Translations under genes and position numbers: made by a program | Notes under the pieces: generated by a model | What the model saw: the letters and a program-made list of their open reading frames with translations, nothing else | Told to the model about the DNA's origin: nothing | The model's database searches: none | From: JAPPLB01 sp965204095 | GTDB taxonomy: Bacteria; Acidobacteriota; Terriglobia; Bryobacterales; UBA6623 | NCBI GenBank assembly: GCA_965204095.1 | Contig: OZ241991.1 | Span: 6,237,731-6,301,730 of the forward strand | Direction of reading: 5' to 3' | DNA length: 64,000 nucleotides | Shown here: positions 43,577 to 51,637 of the stretch, piece by piece | How the letters are laid out: each line of letters begins with the position of its first letter | Position numbering within the stretch: position 1 is the stretch's first letter

Positions 43577-44817
43577 CGGGAACCTCCTTCGCAAAGATAG
43601 GCAAACAGGTCGAAATTTCTCGGGTCCCTGGCGACTCCCGCCCGCGTACCAGGCTCGGAAAGCAGCAGGGGCACGGTTTCCTCGAAGCGGCCGCCGTGGG
43701 ACCTCAAGTCGCCCCTCAGGGGGCTCAGGTCGTGATACTCCGGCGTGCGGCCCATCACGACATCCCGATCCGAAAACACCATCAGATCCCCAATGCGGTC
43801 CGGCGGGAGCTCCAGGCGTGTGGCTGCCTCGGGTCGCCGACACACCTCGGTCACGCCCTGGCGTCGAGACAGCCATTGGACCACGTCCGTCTCGGATACT
43901 CCTTCAGCCAGGTGAATCGTCACTGCCGACCCCAGAGCCCCATGGTGTACCACGTAGGGATCGGTGATGGGACAGATCACCGTCACACCCCCTCCAAATT
44001 GCTCCCTGAGTTCACTCTCCAGGTAGATCACATTGGGCCGGCCGTCGGCCTTGGTCTTGGCATTCATTCCGTGATCGGCCGTGGCTCCAACAGCGGCGCC
44101 CAACTCCAGCAGGCGGCCCAACTGATGGTCAATGGCTTCGTAAAAGTCCAGCGCCTCGGGAGCCGACGGTGCATGGCGATGCTGCACGTAATCGGTCAGC
44201 GACAGATAGAGGAAGTCCGATTGGCGGCTCTCCAACAGAGCCACGCCGGCGCGCAAGACGAACAGGCTGGCCTCGGCGCTGTAGATGTCGGGACTGCCTT
44301 CCCGGACAGTCTCCTCCAGATCCTCCAGGCCCGGAAGGTCCCGGATCTGCTCAGCGGCCCGCTCCGACGAAAAAGCGATTCCCTGTAGTCCGCGGGACAA
44401 CAGGTCGCGCAGCTTTTCCTTGGCTGTCACCATGGCCACTTTCCTTCCCGACCGGGCAGCGGCCGCCAGTATGGTGTCGCACCGCAGGTAGCGGGCCGAG
44501 TTCATCATGACCTCCGCGCCGCTCCCCGGGTCCAGAAAGAAGTTGCCGGAAATGCCGGTGACGGAAGGGGGCGCACCGGAGACGATGCAGGCGTTGTTGA
44601 CGTTGGTGTAGGTGGGCAGTGCTGCCCGGACCAGCCCCCGGTAGCCGTCCGCGGCCATTCGGGCCAGGTGGGGCATGCGGCCCCGGGCGATCGCCACTTT
44701 CAGGTAGTCGTCCTCACAGCCGTCCATGCAGATCGCTACTACCGGCTTGGCCGGCGGTTCGTATCGGCGGCCGTTTACGGAGAAGGGCAAGGTGGAGAAG
44801 TTTGCATTCATGGTCAA
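43573..44817 (-). CDS. phnA: Phosphonoacetate hydrolase
   Basis: 414 residues, full length. Alkaline-phosphatase superfamily with two-metal site: Asp32 in ICMDGCEDDYL, the Thr71 nucleophile in LPTYTNVNNACIVSG, Asp and His of SLTDYVQHRH, ADHGMNAKTK and a late His in LRSHGGRFEETVPLL. VSGAPPSVTGISGNFFLDP and GQGAVGATADHGMN-type segments are specific to phosphonoacetate hydrolase. The enzyme cleaves the C-P bond of phosphonoacetate to acetate and phosphate. Overlaps phnY by 4 nt and starts 12 nt after the transporter stop. Together these genes would allow use of phosphonoacetate or 2-aminoethylphosphonate-derived aldehyde as phosphorus and carbon source. Confidence 0.88.
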   Translation of the reverse strand: MTMNANFSTLPFSVNGRRYEPPAKPVVAICMDGCEDDYLKVAIARGRMPHLARMAADGYRGLVRAALPTYTNVNNACIVSGAPPSVTGISGNFFLDPGSGAEVMMNSARYLRCDTILAAAARSGRKVAMVTAKEKLRDLLSRGLQGIAFSSERAAEQIRDLPGLEDLEETVREGSPDIYSAEASLFVLRAGVALLESRQSDFLYLSLTDYVQHRHAPSAPEALDFYEAIDHQLGRLLELGAAVGATADHGMNAKTKADGRPNVIYLESELREQFGGGVTVICPITDPYVVHHGALGSAVTIHLAEGVSETDVVQWLSRRQGVTEVCRRPEAATRLELPPDRIGDLMVFSDRDVVMGRTPEYHDLSPLRGDLRSHGGRFEETVPLLLSEPGTRAGVARDPRNFDLFAYLCEGGSR

Positions 44818-44829
44818 GAGAATTGGTGA

Positions 44830-46092
44830 CTAACGTCGGACAAACAGTGCAATCGACCCGCTGAACAGGCAGGCGCCGGCCACCAGCGGGAACACCAGGC
44901 TGGTGTTATCGGCGCTTCGCTGGATCATCCAGCCGATGAAGGGCTCTCCCAGTCCCGCCAGCAGATAGGCATGCATGTTCATGACTCCCGTTCCCGTGCC
45001 GGCGTAGCGGGTTCCCAGTAGATCGGGACACAGGGCCCAGAACGCCGACTGGGGGCCGTAGGTGAAGAACCCGCAAAGGGCCAGCAACGCCATGGACCAG
45101 AAGAAATGGTACGGCAACAGGTACATGGCGGAACAGGCCAGCGATGCAGCCGCCATGAACAGGAAAATAACCCTCGATCGATTGGAATGAAAGACCCGGT
45201 CGGACAACCAGCCGCTGCTTACCGCCCCCAGGGCCATGCCTGCCGGAAGCGCCAGGGTGATCCAGGTCCGCCCTGCAAATCCTCGCCACCCGGTCGCCAG
45301 GAAGTGGACCGGCACCCAGGTCAACAGGCCGTAGCGGGCCAGGCTCTGGAAACCGATGGCCAGGCTGGCGATCATGAAACGCCAATTGGAAAACACCTGC
45401 CGGTAGCGATGCCAGGTGGTCTCCTCGTTATCTTCATTTCCCGCAGGCGCGGGCCGGCCTTCATCCCGATTGTCTTCCAGGTGATTCGACCCGGAGAAAC
45501 CGAGTTCCTCGGGACGGTCCCGAGCCACCCGGTAATAGACCGCTCCACCCAGCAGAAGCAGCAGCACCGGGAGACGAAAGATCCAACGCCAATTCAAATC
45601 CAGGGCCAGAATGAGATTGGAGGTGGTGAATGCCAGAACGGAGGACAGACCGGCTGCGCCCACGTAAAGACCGTAGACCTTCCCTCGCTCTCGGCGGCTC
45701 CACCAATTGGACAGTACCCGGCTTCCCGGGGCCCAACCCATGGATTGCGCATAACCGTTGATGGCCCAGGGAACCAACAAACCCACCAAGCCGCCGGCGA
45801 AGCTGACCCCCCAATTGAACATACAGGAAAGCAGCGCCCCCAGGCTCATCATCCGGCGACCGCCGAAACGATCGCCCAGGTTGCCGTTGATGGCCTGCCC
45901 GGCGGCATAGCTCCACAACATGGCGCTGCTGACCCACCCCAGGCCTGCTTTGCCGATTCCCAACTCCTGCTCGATGCCCGGAATGGCGAAACCGAAGGTC
46001 TGCCGGCCGGTGTAATAGAAAAAGTAGCAGAGCATGGTGGCACACAAAATGCGCCACTGAGCCCGCCGAAACCGGCGCTCCTCTTCCGCCAT
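44830..46092 (-). CDS. MFS transporter, organophosphate:phosphate antiporter type
   Basis: About 420 residues from the ATG at 46092 (MAEEERRFRRAQWRILCATMLCYFFYYTGRQTFGFAIPG); an open extension to 46188 lies in an IS200-type left end and is rejected. Twelve spans. YYTGRQ, GDRFGGRRMMSLGALLSCMFN and the R-x-x-G-K-x-Y-G-L-Y segment (RRERGKVYGLYVG) are typical of the OPA branch (GlpT, UhpT, PgtP). Being first in the phosphonate operon it probably imports a phosphonate such as phosphonoacetate in place of the more usual ABC importer. The substrate is inferred from context only. Confidence 0.75.
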   Translation of the reverse strand: MAEEERRFRRAQWRILCATMLCYFFYYTGRQTFGFAIPGIEQELGIGKAGLGWVSSAMLWSYAAGQAINGNLGDRFGGRRMMSLGALLSCMFNWGVSFAGGLVGLLVPWAINGYAQSMGWAPGSRVLSNWWSRRERGKVYGLYVGAAGLSSVLAFTTSNLILALDLNWRWIFRLPVLLLLLGGAVYYRVARDRPEELGFSGSNHLEDNRDEGRPAPAGNEDNEETTWHRYRQVFSNWRFMIASLAIGFQSLARYGLLTWVPVHFLATGWRGFAGRTWITLALPAGMALGAVSSGWLSDRVFHSNRSRVIFLFMAAASLACSAMYLLPYHFFWSMALLALCGFFTYGPQSAFWALCPDLLGTRYAGTGTGVMNMHAYLLAGLGEPFIGWMIQRSADNTSLVFPLVAGACLFSGSIALFVRR

Positions 46093-46099
46093 GTTTAGT

Positions 46100-46485
46100 G
46101 TCCCCATCGGGATGGGTGAAACCCCTCGCCTTAAGGCGAAGCCTTCAGGAGGCTTGCGATAGGATGGCGAGGTGAAAGGATACCGCAAAGCCTCGCATAC
46201 GACGTACTCACTGCACTACCATTTTGTATTCATTCCGAAGTACCGCAAGCCGGTGCTGCGGGGGGATGTGGCGCAGCGGCTGCGAGAATTGATACGGGAG
46301 GTCTGTCGGACAAACAACATCGAGATTCTGAAGGGGCGCATACGAGCGGAGCACTTGCTGTTGAGCGTGCCGCTGCATATGGCGCCGAGCCGAGTGATGC
46401 AGGCTAGCGCTGTAGCCTGGAACGGAGGCTCGCTTTAGCCGACTTCCAGTCGGCGGCCGAACCCATCGCCTTCAGGCGATGGTAG
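46100..46485 (+). mobile_element. IS200/IS605-family remnant
   Basis: A shortened element whose ends carry the expected hairpins: TCGCCTTAAGGCGA (46126-46139) and GCCTtcaggAGGC (46141-46153) at left; GCCGACTtccAGTCGGC (46438-46454) and CATCGCCTtcAGGCGATG (46464-46481) at right. Between them is a tnpA that has lost its second half. Boundaries are approximate. It is inserted just upstream of the leftward phosphonate operon and its left end overlaps the transporter's possible N-terminal extension. Confidence 0.7.
46172..46438 (+). pseudogene. tnpA: Truncated IS200/IS605 transposase TnpA
   Basis: 88 codons from a GTG. The HUH part is recognisable (TTYSLHYHFVFIPKYRKPVLRGDVAQRLRELI and IRAEHLLLSVPLHMAPSRVMQ), but full TnpA has about 130-150 residues and carries the catalytic Tyr in the missing part. 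After VMQ the frame runs into AGGCTAGCGCTGTAGCCTGG, which reads like the outer 7 bp of two R1 ends facing away from each other, and stops soon after. It cannot be active alone but its ends might be mobilised in trans. Confidence 0.75.
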
Positions 46486-46620
46486 TTCAGTTGTGTGGCC
46501 CGGTCTTTGTGAGTCTGATGAGTGATAGAATGCCCTTGCACGTAACACAACGTCCACCGAACCAGTCTTGGCGGCGCGCCAGGAGCCCGGTGAGCGAATG
46601 ACGGCGATCTGAGGAGGCAC

Positions 46621-46920
46621 ATGCATTTCATAGTATTCGTGACTCACAAAGGAGAAATGGGACAGGAACGGATGCGTTTGTCGGACGCATTCGGAGCCTA
46701 CCTTCATGACCCCACCCGTCATCCTGACGTGACCGTTCATCATGGCGGGCAGACGCTCAGCGAGAGTGGCGAGACCGTTACCGGCTTGGTCCTGGTGCTT
46801 GAAGCTCCCTCGCTCGACGCGGCACAGGCGTTCGTCGCCGACAGTCCCTATGCCCAGGCGGGCACTTTCGCCGAGTCCCACATCCGCCCATGGAACTGGT
46901 TGACGGGACGCCCTGGCTAA
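46621..46920 (+). CDS. YciI-family protein
   Basis: 99 residues, small ferredoxin-like fold. MHFIVFVTHKGEMGQERM, HPDVTVHHGGQTLSESGETVTGLVLVLEAPSLDAAQAFVADSPYAQAGTFAESHIRPWNW carries the conserved His and the D-S-P-Y-x-x-A-G motif of YciI/YCII proteins. Function in bacteria is poorly defined (putative lyase-like or muconolactone-isomerase-like fold). An excellent GAGGAGG lies 5 nt before the ATG. Single gene. Confidence 0.8.
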   Translation: MHFIVFVTHKGEMGQERMRLSDAFGAYLHDPTRHPDVTVHHGGQTLSESGETVTGLVLVLEAPSLDAAQAFVADSPYAQAGTFAESHIRPWNWLTGRPG

Positions 46921-47163
46921 GCGCATTGCGCACCGCCCGGCACGTTGGGTCCCCGGGGGGTCTCCGAGGGATCGTTGCTGACACGGAGCGAGTGCGCCTC
47001 CTTCGCGTGGACGGTAGTGGCGGCAACATGCAGGAAGCCACCCGTGGCCGCAAGCGAGCGGCAGCCGGGTCGTTCTCGGGACACGAATGACTCCACCGGG
47101 GATTCCGGACATCTCCGGGCGTGAGAATCAACAAGGCGTGCACGGGCTAGCTGAGGGGGCCTC

Positions 47164-48924
47164 GTGAGCAACGGGCACGAGCGGCGCGCTTCAACCGTTC
47201 GCTACGAACCTGACGAGACTCCTCCGGCGGTTGTGGCTCTGGGTAGCGGCCTGCAGCTCGTGGTTCTCGGCATAACCAGCATCATTCTTATCCCTACTAT
47301 CGTCATCCGGGCTGCTGGCGGAACCGACGCGTACCTGTCCTGGGCCGTGTTCGGCGCGGTCGCCGTCAGTGGCATCTGCACGGTGCTGCAAGCGGTTCGG
47401 CTGGGCCGGGTCGGAGCGGGTTACGTGCTCTTTATGGGTCCCGCCGGAGCCTATATCGGGGTTTGCGTCAGCGCGCTTACCGAGGGCGGCCCTGCGTTGC
47501 TCGCTACTCTGGTCGTCGCGTCGTCGCTTGTCCCGATCGTGATTTCGATGCGGCTCGCCCTGTTCAGGCGGCTTTTGACACCGACAATCGTCGGCACTGT
47601 GAACATGCTGGTGCCCGCAACCGTGCTGCCGGTCGTGTTCAGTCGCTTGGCCGACGCGCCGCACGACGCGGCGCTGGCCACGCCGCTCACTGCGGTGGCG
47701 ACGGTTCTGGTCATCAGCGGCATCTCCCTGAAGGCAGGGACGACGCTGCGTTTGTGGGCTCCCCTCGTCGGGGTCGTTGCAGGTTCGGTATTTGGCGGGT
47801 CGTTGGGCCTCTATGACTTTGACTTGGTTGTCCGGGCTCCGTGGATCGGTTTGCCCCAGGGCGACTGGCCGGGTATCGGGCTCGACCTCGGTCCGGCGTT
47901 CGTGGAGCTTCTTCCTGCCTTCGTGTTCGTGGCTCTCATTGGTGCCATCCAGACGATCACTGGCGCGGTCGTCATCCAGCGCGTATCGTGGCGCCGGCCG
48001 CGGGCCGTGGACTACCGGGCGGTGGAGGGTGCGGTGACCGCGGACGGCATCGGCAAGCTGCTGTCCGGCCTGACGGCGATCGTGCCGACGCAGACCATCG
48101 CGGTCAGCGTCCCGACGATTGAGCTGACGGGGGTTGCGGCGCGCCGCGTGGGAATCGCCGCTGGTGGCGTGCTGATGGCGATGGCTTTCCTGCCCAAGGT
48201 CATTGCCCTGATCCTGGCGATACCCAGCCCGGTCATCGTCGCCTATTTGACCGTCGTGCTGGCGATGAGCTTCGTGCGTGGCATGACGGAAATCGTGCAG
48301 GGCGGGATCGATCATCGCAAGGGAATGATTTCCGGTGTCGCTTTCTGGGTCGGAGTCGGCTGCCAGAACGACCTGCTGTTTCCCGGGCTTCTTTCGGAGC
48401 TCGCGGGCGGCCTTCTGAAGAACGGGATAACGGCCGGCGGTATCGTGGCCATTCTCATGACCCTGTTTCTGGAAGCGACGGCGCCGCGCCGCAGCCGGAT
48501 CGAAGCGGAGCTCGATCTTTCCGTGCTGCCGAAGATCAGGGAGTTTCTCGGTGCGTTCGCGTCCCGCAGCGGCTGGGGGGCCAAGATGGTCGACCGCCTC
48601 GACGCCGCCGCCGAGGAGACATTGCTGACGCTGATCGGGCAGGATGAGAACGGCGAGAAGCGAGAGCGCCGGCGGCTGCTGCTGACGGCGCACAAGGAAG
48701 CCGGCGGCGCTGTCCTCGAGTTCATTGCCGCGTCTGGTGAGGAGAACCTTGAGAACCGCATCGGACTGCTTACGGAGACGCCCGACGACGTGCTGATGGA
48801 GCGGGAGGTTTCGCTTCGGCTGTTGCGCCACATTGCGTCCTCCGTTCGCCACCAGCAGTTTCACGACTCGGATATCGTGACGGTCCACGTGGATGTCCCG
48901 GAGACAAGCCATGGGAGCCGCTGA
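47164..48924 (+). CDS. NCS2-type nucleobase permease with C-terminal ATPase-like domain
   Basis: 586 residues from GTG. Residues about 20-440 match the NCS2/uracil-xanthine permease family: LGSGLQLVVLGITSIILIPTIVIRAAG, GPAGAYIGVCVSAL, then ADGIGKLLSGLTAIVPTQTIAVSVPTIELTGVAARRVG; about fourteen spans. The last about 130 residues are cytosolic and resemble a degenerate GHKL/RsbW-type histidine-kinase-like ATPase fold (KIREFLGAFASRSGWGAKMVDRLDAAAEETLLTLI ... REVSLRLLRHIASSVRHQQFHDSDIVTVHV). The N-box Asn and the DxGxG motif are not preserved, so ATP binding is doubtful. Substrate not assigned. An R1 copy starts 11 nt after the stop. Confidence 0.75.
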   Translation: MSNGHERRASTVRYEPDETPPAVVALGSGLQLVVLGITSIILIPTIVIRAAGGTDAYLSWAVFGAVAVSGICTVLQAVRLGRVGAGYVLFMGPAGAYIGVCVSALTEGGPALLATLVVASSLVPIVISMRLALFRRLLTPTIVGTVNMLVPATVLPVVFSRLADAPHDAALATPLTAVATVLVISGISLKAGTTLRLWAPLVGVVAGSVFGGSLGLYDFDLVVRAPWIGLPQGDWPGIGLDLGPAFVELLPAFVFVALIGAIQTITGAVVIQRVSWRRPRAVDYRAVEGAVTADGIGKLLSGLTAIVPTQTIAVSVPTIELTGVAARRVGIAAGGVLMAMAFLPKVIALILAIPSPVIVAYLTVVLAMSFVRGMTEIVQGGIDHRKGMISGVAFWVGVGCQNDLLFPGLLSELAGGLLKNGITAGGIVAILMTLFLEATAPRRSRIEAELDLSVLPKIREFLGAFASRSGWGAKMVDRLDAAAEETLLTLIGQDENGEKRERRRLLLTAHKEAGGAVLEFIAASGEENLENRIGLLTETPDDVLMEREVSLRLLRHIASSVRHQQFHDSDIVTVHVDVPETSHGSR

Positions 48925-48934
48925 ATCCACCACC

Positions 48935-49140
48935 AGCCTGCATTTCTCACCACGTGGCGAGGCGAAGTGGGTGAGAGGGCCGTCAGGACGAGGCGCAAGC
49001 CGGGCGGAGGAAAAAGGCGCGAGCCGCTTGGCGCGCGCAGGCGTACTTGAACAGTACGTTGAGCACGGCAAGCAAGCGCAACGAAGTCCTGGCGGCCGTA
49101 TGGCGTGCTTCGACCGTCGGGTGGTGAGAAATGCAGGCTA
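48935..49140. repeat. R1 repeat, 206-bp form, supplying the SLC13 start codon
   Basis: Both ends intact. The internal palindrome CGTACTtgaacAGTACG is at 49042-49058. The right end GTGGTGAGAAATGCAGGCTA contains the ATG (49131) from which the next gene is read. Confidence 0.88.
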
Positions 49141-50552
49141 GCCGCCAAGCATTCGTGTTGCGAGTGCTGGCCGGGCCAGTCGCGTTCGCAATCGTCCGCG
49201 CCGCGCCGCTGACGGGTCTCTCGGCGGGGGCGCACTTCGCCCTCGGGGGATACGCCTGGATCGTGGCGTGGTGGGTGACCATGCCGGTGCCCTGGGCAGT
49301 CACCAGCTTCCTGCCGTTCGTGCTCCTCCCGATCGGCGGGGTGATGCCTTTATCCGACGTGGCCGCCAGCTACGGACATGTAATCCTGCCCTACCTGATG
49401 GGCGTCATGCTCTTCGGCCACGCCTTTCAAAAACACGGTCTGGCGCGGAGAATCGCCCTCGCCGCGCTGTGCGTGCCGGGCGTGGCGCGTTCCGGCGGCG
49501 GCTTGATCCTCGCGATCCTGGTCGTATCCGCGGTGATGTCCGCGGCGGTCAGTGACTTGGCGGTCATCGTGATGATGACGCCGATTGCCTTGTCTCTCAC
49601 GCGTTCCGTGGCCCCCGGAGCGGTGCGAATGTCGGCGGCGGCGAGCCTGGCCGTTCTGTACGGCGCTGCGGCCGGAGGGCTGGCTACGCCGGCAGGCATC
49701 GTCTTCAATGTGCTGACCCTCTCGCTGCTGGAGCAGTTGACGGGCTACAGCGTCAGCTTCGCGCAATGGGTGTCGACCGGCGTCATCCTGACGGTGGCCC
49801 ACTTCCCGGTCTGTTATCTGATCCTGAAGTTCATGCTGCCGCCCGAAGTGCAGGCCATCCCCAATGCCCGCGCCCGCTTTCTCAAGGAACGTGAGCAACT
49901 GGGCCCCATGAGCCGGGGTGAAAGGAACGTCCTGTTCGTGCTGATTCTGATGCTGGTGCTGTGGACTTTGCCCACCGTCGCCGAGATCGGGTTTCTCGAC
50001 ATTTGGTATGTGCCTCCGGTGGCTATGGTGCTGCTCTTCGTGCTGCCGGTGGCCGCGAAGCGCGGTGAGATGACCCTGGAGGCCAGGGACTTTCAGGTCG
50101 GCGTCGGATGGAATGTGCTGTTCCTGGTACTCGGCGGGATGGCGCTGGCGGACGTATTGACCACTCTGGGCGCGATCGATTGGCTCGCCGGCATGCTGAC
50201 GGGAAACGTCACCGCGGGGGCCTTGCCCTGGGTTGCGGGCCTGGCCACGCCGCTGTTGACGCAGTTGGCCAGTGGAGCGGCAACGTCGATCATGGTTTCC
50301 ACGATTCTCTTCCCGATTGCGGACGCGCTCGGTTACAACCCCGCGATTCTCGCCCGCATCATCGCGGGCACGGCCCAGGCGGTGGCATTTCCCTGGTCCA
50401 GCCCGGCCTCGGCCGCGACATTCGCGTTCGGTGCCGTTGGATTCGGGACCATGTTCAGAGTCGGCATCGTTGCCACCGTCCTGACGTCCATCATCGTGAT
50501 TGCGCTGAGCATGATCCTGGTGCCGGCGATGCAAGCGTTTACCGTGGGATGA
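49131..50552 (+). CDS. SLC13/DASS-family permease
   Basis: 473 residues. YAWIVAWWVTMPVPWAVTSFLPFVLLPIGGVMPLSDVAASYGHVILPYLMGVMLFGHAFQKHGLARRIAL is the family's opening; later GWNVLFLVLGGMALADVL and LTQLASGAATSIMVSTILFPIA with the conserved S-x-x-x-T-S-like substrate loop. Members carry dicarboxylates, citrate or sulfate with Na+. The only reasonable start is ATG 49131, which lies inside the right end of an R1 repeat, with an in-frame TGA 6 nt upstream; the next Met falls beyond the first membrane segment. GGTGGTGAGA of the repeat may act as a weak ribosome binding site. The first four residues (MQAS) are thus repeat-encoded. Confidence 0.8.
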   Translation: MQASRQAFVLRVLAGPVAFAIVRAAPLTGLSAGAHFALGGYAWIVAWWVTMPVPWAVTSFLPFVLLPIGGVMPLSDVAASYGHVILPYLMGVMLFGHAFQKHGLARRIALAALCVPGVARSGGGLILAILVVSAVMSAAVSDLAVIVMMTPIALSLTRSVAPGAVRMSAAASLAVLYGAAAGGLATPAGIVFNVLTLSLLEQLTGYSVSFAQWVSTGVILTVAHFPVCYLILKFMLPPEVQAIPNARARFLKEREQLGPMSRGERNVLFVLILMLVLWTLPTVAEIGFLDIWYVPPVAMVLLFVLPVAAKRGEMTLEARDFQVGVGWNVLFLVLGGMALADVLTTLGAIDWLAGMLTGNVTAGALPWVAGLATPLLTQLASGAATSIMVSTILFPIADALGYNPAILARIIAGTAQAVAFPWSSPASAATFAFGAVGFGTMFRVGIVATVLTSIIVIALSMILVPAMQAFTVG

Positions 50553-50802
50553 CGAACCGCGCCGCATGCAGGCCGGATGCATCTACACCGCTGCATGGGC
50601 AGGTGACGGGATTGCCGCTCCGGCATTCCCTTCAGACGAAGTACACTCGAAGAGGCGACACGGCCATGGCGGCGGCATGCCGCACAGCAATTTGAGGCCG
50701 ACGGTTTCGACAGGCTCCCGGGTGTCTGGAAAACCTGGAAAGTCCGGACATCAGCCAAGCGAAAACATCGTGAGATACGAACGATGGAGTTCGGAGAGGG
50801 CG

Positions 50803-51537
50803 GTGAGTGCATTGGGGCAGGAACCAGGTCGATACGACCGAAAGGCCCCATCCGGTTTTGAGGAAACCGGCGAAGTGGAAGGCGCTAGCGGGGAGGCGGC
50901 GAAGCCGGATACTCGATTGAATCATGAAGAAGAGTTCGAGCGGGCCTGGACCGACCCGGGCAACACCCGAGTCGAGCTGCCTCCGGTTGACATCAACTTG
51001 GTGCTCGCCAACTACTACCGCACGAACAAACCGCTCAGGTTCACCCGGACCATGCTATGGGACATGGAGGTGAAAAAGGCGTTCCGGCCCGACCTGTATA
51101 TTCCTTCTGTGGTATCGGACGGCAGCGCCCACTATTGGCGCCGTCGGGCAGCGGCCGACGGAACCGAATCCTTTGTGCGATCCTCGCAGCAGCGCCTCTG
51201 GCTTGAGCCGTCAGAGCACGGGTTGGTCCTGGAACAGGTCTTACTCAACTCCGCGCAGCAGTGTGTCACTTTCATCGGAGCAGCGGAACTCCTCGATAAG
51301 GACGGGAACTTGCTTCGAGCTGGCGAAGGACAGCCTATCTTTCACGTTGAGCATTCGGTTGATGGTGACGAATCGCGGCCTCTGAACTGCTGGCGTATCG
51401 TTTACCTCACGGACGGACCCGAGCAGAAATTGATCGAGCGGTTCACGCTTGCAAGAAACGTGTGGCTGCGTGAGTTCGTCGAAATCTACATCCGGCGGGA
51501 CTTGAGGATCGAGCTGACCCGCAGGGACATCTTCTGA
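50803..51537 (+). CDS. Hypothetical protein
   Basis: About 244 residues from a GTG at 50803 with GGAGAGGG just upstream; the frame is open back to an ATG at 50566 but that stretch looks non-coding. Acidic N-terminus (FEETGEVEGASGEAAKPD), then a compact domain beginning VELPPVDINLVLANYYRTNKPLRFTRTMLWDMEVKKAFRPDLYIPSVV and strands such as GLVLEQVLLNSAQQCVTFIGAAELLD and FHVEHSVDGDESRPLNCWRIVYLTD, ending LREFVEIYIRRDLRIELTRRDIF. No signal or membrane span. I do not recognise the family. It precedes the VOC gene by 100 nt and could be functionally linked to it. Confidence 0.55.
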   Translation: MSALGQEPGRYDRKAPSGFEETGEVEGASGEAAKPDTRLNHEEEFERAWTDPGNTRVELPPVDINLVLANYYRTNKPLRFTRTMLWDMEVKKAFRPDLYIPSVVSDGSAHYWRRRAAADGTESFVRSSQQRLWLEPSEHGLVLEQVLLNSAQQCVTFIGAAELLDKDGNLLRAGEGQPIFHVEHSVDGDESRPLNCWRIVYLTDGPEQKLIERFTLARNVWLREFVEIYIRRDLRIELTRRDIF

Positions 51538-51637
51538 TGTGAGGCCGTGTGCGCTAATCTAGCCGGGTGCAGTCAGAGGAACCGCTGTCGAAGCCGGGAT
51601 AACCACCCACTGAGAAATCTACTGGAGAGCTGCTCAG

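Noticed and set aside
43577..43876. 100-codon N-terminal extension of the phosphonoacetaldehyde dehydrogenase
   Set aside because: It lies entirely within phnA in another frame; the ATGA overlap start at 43576 gives a normal-length enzyme.
47191..49071. Open frame of over 600 codons antisense to the NCS2 permease
   Set aside because: Hydrophilic mirror of a membrane protein gene and reads into R1; not a real gene.
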